Below are positions 1 through 39,498 of a stretch of 64,000 nt of DNA, piece after piece (within the stretch, counting starts at the first letter, position 1; every line of letters starts with the position of its first letter). The position numbers and the translations under genes are program-made. The notes under the pieces are model-generated. The model was given only the letters and a program-made list of their open reading frames with translations, had not been told where the DNA came from and made no database searches. Origin of the DNA: Trochalopteron elliotii. Taxonomy: Eukaryota > Chordata > Aves > Passeriformes > Leiothrichidae. The stretch lies in NCBI GenBank assembly GCA_024734555.1, contig JANPWX010000252.1, forward strand, positions 248,001 through 312,000, written 5' to 3'.

Positions 1-714
1 TCAATCTCTTCTGCTTTGTGTTACTACCAGTAACAAGCTACAGAATAAGTATTTTAGAAGGCTACCCTGTGTTTCTGTTATTTGGGATGTACGAAGTTCC
101 ATGGGATGAGGGTTAATCTTATTGCTTTTGGGGCAAATCTGAGAGATTTGAAGGAAAAAAAAGTTTGATATCTTAATTAAGGAACAGTAAAGAATAACAC
201 TGGCAGAGAAAGGGTTCTGTACCTCGATGCTCCTTTACTTCAGAGCCCAGTGTGCCACAGACAGCATTCAATTAAATAATAGTCTTAGCAATAAACAATG
301 ACAATACACAGAACACCACACGACATCACTCCTTTGGCTCAAAGTAATTCCAGTTTGTGACTGAACAGTTGTTATGCAAAAAAACCTTCCAACACGTGGC
401 TGAAAACAACAAAGCCTTCACATCCTACAGCTGAAAAGGCAGGGAACGAATTGGCAGAGGAAATTTAGATTGCACATCCCTTATGGAGTGGTTTTATTTC
501 TTGTGCAGTTTGAAAACAGCATCAGTACAAACTTTGGTATTCACCAGGAAAAGGCTTAGTTGGGAGAGCAGTGGCTGCTTGTCCAAGGGCAGCAATTTCC
601 AACATCTCCAAACAAAACAACTTGTGAAACAAAAATACAAACAGAATTATTTGTTCTGGATTTTTTTTTTTTCATGGTGCAGCACACCCAAGATACATTT
701 GTTTTCTCATAGGG
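1..714. other. Intergenic, nothing recognised
   Basis: AT-rich single-copy sequence downstream of PRDM15. The short open frames show no coding signature. Confidence 0.6.
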
Positions 715-1115
715 GTGTTAATAACAGGAGTAATGCTAAAATCAGACTGGGAGATGATGAGGCACCACAAGCAAAGGTTGTGGAGAAAGTCACAATCCTG
801 TCTCAAAGGAGTGCTCTGGGAAGATCAGTTTTTAGAGAGCTTTCTATTGCCTGGCCTAACCAAAGCCTTTCCAGTGGTTATAGTAACATTATTTAAGGTA
901 ATTTTTACAGTAAGAACCATCACCCACTGGAACAATCTTCCCAGAGCTGTGTTGTTGGAGGTTTAAAAGATGCAATTAGACAGGATGCTGGATAATGATG
1001 ATTTTATGATTCTATCACCTCACCTGTTCTCCCTTTCCCCAAAAAAAGGCTGGACCAGATCAATCATCTTTTGAGGTGCCTTCCAGCCTGGGCTGTTCTA
1101 AGATTTTGGGGATGC
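715..1115 (+). mobile_element. CR1 LINE 3' fragment (diverged)
   Basis: Contains the CR1-like CACTGGAACAATCTTCCCAG, later GGTTTAAAAGATGCAATTAG, and GGCTGGACCAGATCAATCAT ending near the TTCTAAGATT remnant of the CR1 3' microsatellite. Downstream of PRDM15, opposite orientation. Confidence 0.75.
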
Positions 1116-2520
1116 TGAGAGACTGAAGAGGGACATTTCTAGGTGAAAATCAGCATGCAAGCACTTACTGCAGGATCATTCCTTCTAAAAGCACCTGGAA
1201 TCAACCACTGGCAGAAAGGCAAGATCCTATTGCCTGGATGAGGTTATTGAGGCCAGGTGGCACAGGAGGGATGCCAAACCCCATAAGAGTAGAGAAAACC
1301 AGGGGATTACATTAGGATAGAGATTTTGTGAAGCCAGAGAGGTCTCTAAAGGTTGATTTCCTCTGAGTGCTGCTCTTATGACACAGGAAATTATGTGTTA
1401 AAATGATGCAGGCTGATTCAATGCAGCACAAATGCCACTGTCAGTGGTATCAACAGAAGAGTCCATCTGCTCTGCTAAGGCAAAAACCTTCCTCCTCCCC
1501 AATTAAAAGCTTAATCACCATTTACATATGTCTCAACAAAACTTTGATGGTGTAAAAATTCTGTATTTACCAAAACAACTCAGCCTAGGAGCTCTCCATT
1601 TGCTTTCCTTCCCTTTTTTCCCCTTTTTCCACAGTACCCTGCCCAAACATAATGTGCCTTTACTAATTAGGCACCAAACAGAGGGGAAAAAATAAGTTTC
1701 AAGTACATAAACAATGTAATTAATTAATAAAACCAGGCTTCCTCTTGTCCAGTGGGTTTGGTGTGAAACAGAAGCATTTGTGGACAGGACAGCTGAGGAG
1801 AAACTGAAGTAGCTCAAGCCAGTGGTGAAATAATTCAGGAACTGTACTCAGGACACTGGGAGGCTAAAAAATTACAGGATGTCACAGTATTTGTGTGAAA
1901 AGTACCTAAGGAAGGCAGAAGTGAGGAGGGAATGAAAAATTCTCTTTCCCACACTGCTGAAAGGTACCTTTCTTTCTGATGTGCATCCTTGTCCCATCAA
2001 ATACTGGTCCCTCCTATGCAGGTATTTTACAGACCAGCTGACATTTAAATAAAAGCAGTTCTGCTCCACTGACACACAAAATCTGTCACCAGAAACCCCT
2101 TTCTTACTCCTGTCCTGCAGCTTCACACAAAGCCTGGTATACCAAACCTCTGGACACAGCCATGGCACCAAGAAAACCACTGGAGGTTAATTTTAATATC
2201 CAGACCTTTATACTTTGAGAGGATTTGTTGTAGAGATTATAAGGCAACCTTTAGGGGTCAAGTAGTCTGTGTCAACAGAGACTTTCAAAGCTGAAGTCGT
2301 TCCTACTCATATTTTTGCTAAAACATACAACTTTGTCATAAATACCATAGGCACAGACAGGATTTTTATAACCACAAATCCATCCTGTCAGACACAGCAG
2401 CTGCTTTATCCTCAGGGTAAAAAAAACCCTCAGCACAATTCTGTGGCTCAGTCTGCTGCCCCACAGGATCTCATTGTTCAGCCACAGCGGGGTTTGCCCT
2501 TCTGGATTTCAAGCAACAAC

Positions 2521-2522
<2 letters not shown>

Positions 2523-2572
<50 letters not shown>

Positions 2573-2600
2573 TGGATATATACATATATATATATATTTA
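2523..2600. repeat. (TA)n microsatellite with CA and GGATA interruptions
   Basis: About 20 TA units, then ACACACATATATGG and more TA. Located just beyond the likely PRDM15 3' end. Confidence 0.97.
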
Positions 2601-3035
2601 GTTTATTCCTTTTTGCTACCAGCTCGTTTTCCCTGTGGGAATAACACTACCTTCTTGACATGCAAAAGTCCAGACTGCACATCCATGGATGGAGAATGAA
2701 ATGAAGGGATACTGTCAGCAAAGTTGGACCCAACCCATGATTTGCATCCCCAGCAGTCATGCAAACCTCACCCATTATACACTGGGGCACACTGACTCCA
2801 TGTGGCAGGACACAGAATATGCTTCAGACATTCCTTTTTCTTCTTCTTGCACTTCACACAACCTTGTGTGTGTGTGGCTGTGAACTTTGGAAATAAATTT
2901 TGGGAACAGAATCCATACTTTTTTTTTCCGTGAGAAGGGGCAACATGGGGATGAAAAAAATTAAGTAATCGTGTTGGTAAACAGTGTTTTTCACACAAAT
3001 ACTCACCAGGAACACACAGTAAAATACAAAGGCTA

Positions 3036-3071
3036 TATATATATATATATATGTATATGTATATATATATA
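3036..3071. repeat. (TA)n microsatellite
   Basis: Alternating TA with two TGTA interruptions, immediately downstream of the candidate PRDM15 poly(A) signal. Confidence 0.95.
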
Positions 3072-3092
3072 AAAAGAATGCTTTCTCAAATG

Positions 3093-3098
3093 TTTATT
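3093..3098 (-). terminator. PRDM15: Candidate PRDM15 poly(A) signal
   Basis: First canonical AATAAA on the minus strand after the PRDM15 stop, implying a 3' UTR of about 0.9 kb. The downstream sequence is TTCTTTTTATATA, leading into a (TA)n tract. Another AATAAA lies at 2602-2607. Confidence 0.4.
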
Positions 3099-4016
3099 AC
3101 ACGATGAAATAAGTCTAATTGAAAAAAAATTCACATCCTGAATTTCATCAAAGGGGACTGATTGCTCTTCAGGCCTACTAGCTAAAAGCAAGATTAAAGA
3201 GCAGGTTTGAAAAATTACATAAAACTGTATCACATTCTTCTTTCAGTTTGTAATTGGTTTGATTGAAACTTCATTAGAAGACCAGAAAAGTTTGCTTCAG
3301 CATTAGACCAGCTCTCTGGCTCAAGTAGCACTAACACTGTCTGATGGGTACAGGGTTTTTCCCATGACTAAAATGGAAATAATTGGTAATATTTTCTTCC
3401 ACACCACACTCATGCCCACCCCAAAACCCCAAATTCCACCTACTTTACTGATGTTGTTAGATACAAGACCTAAAGAAGATAAGAAACAATGACAATTCTT
3501 GCTTTGCCCCTTTGTGTCTTCACATTTCAGTCTCTACCAGCTGGCCACAAGGACATTCCACCCAGTGTGAACAAGGTGTTCAGTTGCCATTTCCAGACTT
3601 GGAAAGAAGTGACATGGTATGGCTGAAAGGGTTTTTGTACATCACAAGTGCCTCGAAATTTAGGATTTCCCTGCTTTGGTTGAGGTGTGTGATGATGCAC
3701 CTGTCAAATCTCAATCTTAGTGCACAACTGCAAGGGGCTGCTAAATTTGTGGTGAGATTTCTTTTTTTTTTTCTTTTTCCTTTCTGTTATTTTTTTTAAG
3801 ACAGTGCAAGGTCTAGAGACAGCGTGAGAGAATCCCACACCTGGACGCTGCAGGGTGATCTGCCAATTTCAGCTTCAATTTCATTGTACAAACATTTTCC
3901 CATCTCTGTTTGGTATATCCAGCAAACAATCCCATTAGAAATTTTTCCAAAGGTCTGTGTGGGTTTTTTTTTTTGTGTGTCTTTGAGTACTGTGCATGCC
4001 AGCACTCCTCTATAAA

Positions 4017-32463
<28,447 letters not shown>

Positions 32464-34300
32464 TTTTTTAAACCTGCCCAAATACAAAAGATGAAGTTAG
32501 TTCTGAATTGACTTTTATTTTCTGTATCATATAAACATCCCTTTGTGAAGTAATGATGCTGACTGACCCCGAGCCCATCCAAACACATTAATGTCCCTGC
32601 AGGAGTACCAGTGGAAAATGAAATAAAATAAAGTTGTTAAAAAGCCCCACAGACTGCTGTGTCATTACATGTGTTGCAGACATCACTAGCAAGGAAGCCT
32701 CGATGTCTGTGAGTTCTCAGCTATTTCTCTGTGAGAAAATGCTGTCTCCTGCTGGGCCCCATCTCTGACAAACTTCCAGCCACTCCTGCATCCCCTGCTA
32801 AAAAGCTCCTGTGGAGCATCAGGGCCGGAGGATAATCCAGGTCAGCAGCACCCATTGCAGGAAGAAGGCCCAGTGCAACATTTTATTCAACTGTAGCTTA
32901 AAAAAAGTATCTCTGAAAGGCAGATTAGTTATTTAATAAACACAGTAATCATAAAAACCTAAAAACTGCAGATACAGTCACAGATCTCTTCCAGAGGCAA
33001 AGGTATATTGTGGTACTGAGCATCAGAAAACCTGGGGAAATAAAATCCTGCCTCTGTCACTGGCCTTCCACGAAATGGTAACTGACCAATTTGATTCCAC
33101 AGTTAAATAAGGTTAATCTATATTCACTTCATTAGTGTCAGTCTATATTAAAAACTGGCATGAACACTATTGCCCCTCAACAATTAAATTATGGTTGGGG
33201 AAAAGTCTGATTATGTATGGCTAAACCCACAACACGAGCAGGACCTAGAAGAGTTTTCCCCTTTTCTACCAAAAGAAACCACTTTACTCCTTAAATAAGC
33301 AATTTTCCCAATGCCCCAGAAGAGAGGCAAAGCAACACAAAGATCATGACCCAAGTCTGAGAGAGGTGAGGCTGCACACCAGCAAGAGTATTGGCCAAGA
33401 AAAGGAGAGGAAGGAGTAAAAGCTTGAATCTGTGAGAGTGAGAGGAAACATGACACACCAAACTCGCAGAGCCCTGTTTGAAAACAGATAAAAACATTTG
33501 CTACTGCAGCAACAAAAGCCAAGCCAGAAATGTGGGAGCACAGCCACTACTCAGGATCAGGACTCTTCAAGCACTGCCCTCCCCAGTTCCACCTGTCTGC
33601 AGCAGGATCCCCCCCTAACACTCACTGCTGTAAGGGCCAAACACTCCCCATCTGTGGCACAAGTTTTTGGGGGTTGCAGCTTTTGGGGACTGAGCTCAAG
33701 TAACAGAAGAAACATTTATACAAAAGCCCAATGCTGAGCACAAACAGCAATTCAGGAAATTTCCCCACAAGCTCTTATCCTGAAAGCAAGGTGAACGATG
33801 CAACAGGTATTGAGGGGAGTCCAAGCACAATGCTGCAAAACAAGTGGTGTTGATGTCAAAAATGGCTTGGTTTGCTTTTTAACCAACACTTTTTTGGGGA
33901 TGCTTTGCACTATTTCAGGAGGGGTACGCCCAGCTGTTTCTAGGTAAGTTTGTGTGACAAGATTTTAATCCTAAATGTGGCTGAATTAACAAATAATGGC
34001 CTTGGCCAATGGTTCAGGGGTGCAGTGCAGCCAAAGGTATTCACCCTCCAGGACGCTGCAGTGTGGCATCCTTGGCAAACAGCAGACTGGGGACAAGTGA
34101 CATTATACAGCTCCAAGAAGTCGTTCCAGGGCCCTCCAGATGAGAACAGCAACAAAGGGGCGGGGAAACCATCAGCGTTGCTCAAGGTGATGGGGAGGAG
34201 GCGTGAAGGGCCCTCACAGGTTCTGCATCAGCGCAGTTCCCGTCCCTGCAGCAAGGACTTCCCGTGTTCTCCGTGTCCCCACATCACTCCTCGCTCCCAA

Positions 34301-34323
34301 ACAAACAAACAAACAAACAAACA
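34301..34323. repeat. (CAAA)n microsatellite
   Basis: Six CAAA units in PRDM15 intron 1. Confidence 0.95.
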
Positions 34324-35125
34324 CGGGCTCCTGCTTTACAATTCTGATTTACACGCCCCTCACCCATGCGCTGTGAAACTCCTCCTCCCCTGAGCTCAGC
34401 TCTATTTCCCAGGAGTTTTTTTGAAATAAACCACACGACCGCCACCCCGCTCCAGCTGGTAAACAGAGTCACGATGTGCCACTTGCATGATGGCACTCAA
34501 CACAGCCTTCAGAATTGTTTCTTTGCCCTCATCTGTGTTTCTACGTGCCACATCTGATTTTCTTTTTTTTTCCTTTCAAACATTTGTAACAGAAAAATAC
34601 TCCATGAAGTCACTCATCCCACTGCTCCTAATTCTGTTCTTGTCCTGCAGGGATAATCAAAGCTTCTGGGAGTTTCAGGGGTTTTTTTTTTACATAAAAC
34701 AGAGAGCAATCATTAGCAGTCAATAATCAGAAGAAAAGCCACACAGAGGAAATTAGATCAGGTACAAAGCCTAATTCTGATGGCAGTAAAAGAGGAGAAA
34801 ACCGCATTTTTTTGGCTTGTATAATTAGATGAGTGATTTTATGTCTGAGAGTAGAGCCACACAGCTATGTACAAAAAATTCAAGCTTTTTGTGCCTCTGA
34901 GCACATCTGGAACTTGTGGGAACCTAAATGAAGACACGGAGGGGCTGCAGCATCACAGGTACCTGCCTGCAGCCCATGATGTGCAAAGATACTGTCAGGG
35001 AACCACCTGAGCTGTAAAAATTTAAGAACGGATGTAAACATCACACTTTCCCCTTATAAACTGCTGAAGAAAAGAGACCAGGCTCAAGTGCTAAGCTGAG
35101 CCATTTTGATCTTGCTAATAGATTA

Positions 35126-35149
35126 AAAAAAAAAAAAAAAAAAAAAAAA
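35126..35149. repeat. Poly(A) tract
   Basis: A run of about 24 A. No retrocopied gene body is recognisable beside it. Confidence 0.95.
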
Positions 35150-35499
35150 GTAGGTCAGAAAAATTAACAGAATGCCTGAAAATCTGTGTTTTAATTTAAT
35201 GATCAACAAGGTAGAATTAAAGTTACCCCTTCTTCAGTCTGAGAATGGGCTTCTCTGAGTGTGGATAACTTGAGAACGCAAGCAGATGGGTGCTGCACAT
35301 ACGTATGTGGAAGGATGCATTTAAAAACGCAGTTTTCCTCATGGTGTAGTAAAAAACTTGTTCATGCTACCGCTCAAAGGAACTGCAGAACAAACTATCG
35401 TGAGGCCTTGTATTTCTTAAAAAAATTAAGAGCCATTCTATCAATTATTGTCGATGAGGGAGACGATTTCTAGGCCAGTCAGGGGGGCATGGAATAACA

Positions 35500-36330
35500 C
35501 AGCAGCTGGCGGGGTCCGTGCCACCTGCCCTTCCCAGCACCTCCCGCGACCGCGTGAATAAACTACAGGCAAAGTTTAATGGCCCTGAGCAGAAAACGAG
35601 CCGTGCTGCAGGAAATTTCACGTGTGTGCGAAAAAGCCCCGCAGACCGCGGCTCTCCTCCCTTTTGTCTCCTCGGGCTCCCACCGCACCCTCCCCCGGGG
35701 CAGCGGCCGGGACAGGGCGGCATCCCCACACCTTCCCTCCTNNNNNNNNNNNNNNNNNNNNNNNNNNNNNNNNNNNNNNNNNNNNNNNNNNNNNNNNNNN
35801 NNNNNNNNNNNNNNNNNNNNNNNNNNNNNNNNNNNNNNNNNNNNNNNNNNNNNNNNNNNNNNNNNNNNNNNNNNNNNNNNNNNNNNNNNNNNNNNNNNNN
35901 NNNNNNNNNNNNNNNNNNNNNNNNNNNNNNNNNNNNNNNNNNNNNNNNNNNNNNNNNNNNNNNNNNNNNNNNNNNNNNNNNNNNNNNNNNNNNNNNNNNN
36001 NNNNNNNNNNNNNNNNNNNNNNNNNNNNNNNNNNNNNNNNNNNNNNNNNNNNNNNNNNNNNNNNNNNNNNNNNNNNNNNNNNNNNNNNNNNNNNNNNNNN
36101 NNNNNNNNNNNNNNNNNNNNNNNNNNNNNNNNNNNNNGCCACCCGCGTCCCCTCCGGGGCTGCTCCAGCGCCTGAGCCCCCGGAGCCCTTGGCGGCGGCT
36201 CCCCGGGCTGGGCTGGAGGCGGGCGGTGGCCTCGCTGAGGGTGGCGGAGCACCCGGGTGGTTGTGGCCGGGTTTCCCGTCTCCTCCCGGGCAGAGGCGGC
36301 CCGGAGAGGGCTGGCAGAAAGGTTGGCAGA
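35500..36330 (-). promoter_or_regulatory. PRDM15: CpG-rich region, probable PRDM15 promoter and non-coding first exon
   Basis: The sequence on both sides of the assembly gap is GC- and CpG-rich, unlike the AT-rich surroundings, and lies about 3 kb upstream of coding exon 1. That exon begins with an acceptor, so a non-coding first exon must exist; this is the only plausible place seen. The exact start site is hidden by the gap. Confidence 0.65.
35742..36137. other. Assembly gap (396 N)
   Basis: A run of N inside the CpG-rich region. Open frames crossing it are artefacts of reading N as X. Confidence 1.
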
Positions 36331-36338
36331 AACAGAAT

Positions 36339-36755
36339 TCACAGGATCGGTTAGGTTGGGAAAGACCTCCAGGATCCTCCAGTCCAAGCTGTGACCCAAC
36401 ACCACTTTGTCCATCAGTGCCACTGAGTGCCGTGTCCAGCGTTTCTTTGAACACGTCCAGGCGTGGGGACTCCACCACGTCCCTGAGCAGCCCCGTTCCG
36501 ATGTTTAATCACATCAGTAAAGGAATTCTTCCTGATGCCCGACCTGACCCTCCCCTGGCGCAGCTTAGGTCATTTCCCCTCGCCCTGTCCCTTGTTCCCT
36601 GGGAAGAGAGCCTGATTCCCACCTGGCTGCACCCTCCTGTCAGGGAGTTGTAGGGAGCAGTAACATCACCCCCGAGCCTCCTTTTCTGCAGGCTGAACAG
36701 CTCCCTCAGAGGACTTCTGCTCCAGACCTTTCTCCAGCTTTGTTGCCTTTCTCTG
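36339..36755 (-). mobile_element. CR1 LINE 3' fragment upstream of PRDM15
   Basis: CACAGGATCGGTTAGGTTGG, then GACTCCACCACGTCCCTGAG and CAGGCTGAACAGCTCCCTCA. It directly follows the CpG-rich region. Confidence 0.9.
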
Positions 36756-36834
36756 GACAAAAGCCACACCAGGCACTCAGTGGGCTGACAGCACAAGCCC
36801 TGGCCATGTACACTGTGCCTCCTTATCCAAGCTT

Positions 36835-37118
36835 CACTGAGGTTCAGTGCTCCAGGATGAGAGGACATGGTCTTAAGTTGCATCAGAGAAGGTTCAGGCT
36901 GGACATCAGGAGGAATTTCTCCACATAAAGTGGGATTAGACACTGGCAGGGGCTGCCCAGGGAGGTTTTTAGTGCCCGTCCCTGGAGGTGTCCAAGGAAG
37001 GCCTGGAGGTAACACTCAGAGCTCTGGGCTGAGTGACAAGGTGGGAGTCGGTCAAGGGTTGGACTCAATCACCTTGGAAGTCTTTTCCAACCTAAATGAT
37101 TCTATGATTTCTAAATCT
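36835..37118 (+). mobile_element. CR1 LINE 3' fragment
   Basis: GGACATCAGGAGGAATTTCT, GGACTCAATCACCTTGGAAG and the end CTAAATGATTCTATGATTT. Opposite orientation to the adjoining CR1 at 36339. Confidence 0.9.
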
Positions 37119-37564
37119 CACTTTCTGGCATTCTGGATCTATCAGCACCCGGCTCTGCTGTGTCTGCCGGCACAAATCATTTTTAGGGGGGGTTTAAACC
37201 TTCAGGTTATTCCACCACTCCAGGCAGTGGCCAGGGCAAGAAACACACAGGCTTTTTGTATTCAAGCAAGATGCCTCAAGTTTTTTCTCTGCTGAGAAGT
37301 GTTGCCTGCAGTGGAGTCCCCCCAAAGCCTTATGCAGTGCTTCCTCCCACCATGGTGTGACTGGTTAGCCTTCACTGCCAGGACACTACTGCAGGTCAAA
37401 AGGTGGTGGGGAGCTGGCACCAGCTCTGTTTTCTCCAGGGAATGTGCTCTTCTCACATCTGGCTTCATCTTTAACAGCTGGCAACAGCCAGGGCCTTTCT
37501 CGACTGTCACCCATCTCACAAAGCCAAGTACCAGTTTCAAAAGAGATGTGTAAAGATTATTCTG

Positions 37565-38110
37565 AGAATGGGTCAGGCTGAAAGGGACCACAGTGGGTCA
37601 CCAGGTCACATCCCCCTGCTCCAGCAGGGCCATCCCAGGGCACACAGCACAGGATTGTGTCCAGATGATTCTGGAATAACTCCAGCAAGGGAGACTCCAC
37701 ACCCTCTCTGAACAATCTGTTCAGGGCTTGGTCACTGCCTCATGTTCTGGTGGAACTTCTGTGCATCAGTTTCTGCCTGTTGCCCTCATCCTGTGGCAGA
37801 TCCATCCTCTGGCCATCCCCCCTGTAGCTGTTTATACACATTAATGAGGTTCTCTCTCAGGTGTCTCTTCTTTAGACTGCACAGCTCCCTCATACTGATA
37901 TTTTACTCAGCTTTCCTCATAGCAGAGATGCTCCAGACCCTTATTTTGTCACCTTCCACTGTCCCCCTCTCCAGGAGCTCCCTGTCCCTGCTGTGCTGAG
38001 GATGCAGAGCTGGACACAGCACCAAGAGGTGCCTCCAGGGCTGGGCAGAGGGGGAGGATCAGCCCTGATCTGCTGGAAATGCTGATCCCGATGTACCCCA
38101 GGGCACCATG
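37565..38110 (-). mobile_element. CR1 LINE 3' fragment
   Basis: GGCTGAAAGGGACCACAGTG, CTCCAGCAGGGCCATCCCAG and the later CTGTGCTGAGGATGCAGAGC. Same subfamily as the element at 43920. Confidence 0.9.
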
Positions 38111-39469
38111 ACCATGCTGTGTCTTGTCAGGTGCTTGGGGAAACTGAAACAATACAGCATTTGAAAGTTCAAAATATCGTACTTGGGAAAACAAGTGTTA
38201 ATTTCAGGATGGGGAACCATTTCTTCTTTCAAAATGACTCACCAGCAGTTTTAAATGACTACAGGAGTAGTAAGGGGACTTTTTAAAAGGATCTAACTGC
38301 AATAATTTGCTTTTTCAAGGATTGAAGCTGGTAGTTTTTGTATAGTCTGCTTTAACTTATTTTCCCTGTATATCTCAGTGCATGGACTTCTGCCTGGTTT
38401 TCTCCAGCATCCAGCACACCAGAGTGGTTTATCCTACTTGCAGTGCATTCACTTTGTCAAAATAAGTACAAATTAATTCAGTATAGTTATCTGTTCATTT
38501 ACAATGCATGTGAGTCTGGATCCTGCAGCTCCAGAATTATTTTTTTCAGCATTAACCTCAGACTGTGAAATTGCATCTTATGCCAGGCTCAGCTGGGTAG
38601 AGAGGTGAAAAACTGAAGATCCTTTATATTTATTCTTTAAGAATGATGAACTGGAGGGAAGAGTAGGGTGCCACATTTGGAGCTACATCCATTCCTGCTC
38701 TCCCTCTGAAAGGTCTTGTCACTTTTGCTGGTGTACAGGAATGGCATCACAGAAGGTAAAAAAAAACTCACCACAGATTAGAGCAGGGAGGAAAAGGATG
38801 AGGGTTTGTTAATAGGAGACTATCAGGAAATTTGAGCTAAGCACTTGAATAATATGAAATAAACAGGCATGTAAATGTAGGCAGTAACTCCCAGTAAGGG
38901 AATGTAACATTTCCTTGTAGAAGAGGGCACAGCCCTCAGCTTTGAAAGGGAAATAGAAACATTACTGTGGCTATTTTCACATGAATGCCTTTCATTTTTT
39001 TGGTTGGGTTTTTTATTATGGTGGTTTTAATGTTGGGGCTGGGTTTTTTTCCCCCTCAGTCTGGTAGGGCTTTGTGGCAGCACTGATTTTTAACATAACT
39101 TTTTAAATAAAATCATCACAAGAGACCCTAATTCCCAGGCTGTGCTCATTCCAGTACTGGTGTCTTCCCCATAGGATCCAGGCCCTCCCCTCTGCCCCCA
39201 AATTCAGGATATTTCAACACAACTGAGAGAAAAAAAACCAAACTGAGTAACCACAATGAGCTCCACAATTCCTTCTGCCATTGGATTCCCTGCCCAATCC
39301 ATGTTTCAGGTGATTTCTCAGGCAACAAGGGGCTGCCTGATAGGCTGGGGTTATCAGGAAAGAACTCTGCTCCTGAACAAACAGGTAAATGGTCTGTGTT
39401 AAGCAACAGGTCAAATTAGTGAAGGAGAGTAGAAAACCATCTGTTAACACCCTGGGTATGTAGGACAGC
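38111..39469. other. Intergenic between C2CD2 3' end and the CR1 cluster
   Basis: Single-copy sequence with T-rich stretches near 38990-39060. Nothing recognised. Confidence 0.5.
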
Positions 39470-39492
39470 ACACCACACAGAGACAATTGGCT

Positions 39493-39498
39493 TTTATT
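39493..39498 (-). terminator. C2CD2: Candidate C2CD2 poly(A) signal
   Basis: AATAAA on the minus strand with a GU-rich element starting about 15 nt downstream, a textbook cleavage/polyadenylation arrangement. It lies 5.3 kb past the stop codon and is the candidate distal end. Confidence 0.5.

Larger units (their letters stand above)
1116..4016 (-). other. PRDM15: PRDM15 3' UTR and downstream flank
   Basis: The part from 4016 to about 3075 is the probable 3' UTR (poly-U tracts near 3760-3800). Below that are two (TA)n tracts and single-copy AT-rich DNA. No further exon seen. Confidence 0.55.
32474..35499 (-). other. PRDM15: PRDM15 intron 1 (5' UTR intron)
   Basis: No exon or mobile element recognised apart from the (CAAA)n and poly(A) tracts. 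Alternative first exons known for PRDM15 in mammals could lie here, but I cannot point to one. Confidence 0.5.

Noticed and set aside
35518..36653. Long open frames (up to 343 codons) on both strands around 35.5-36.6 kb
   Set aside because: They exist only because the 396 N are read through; the real sequence on either side is CpG-rich and CR1-derived.
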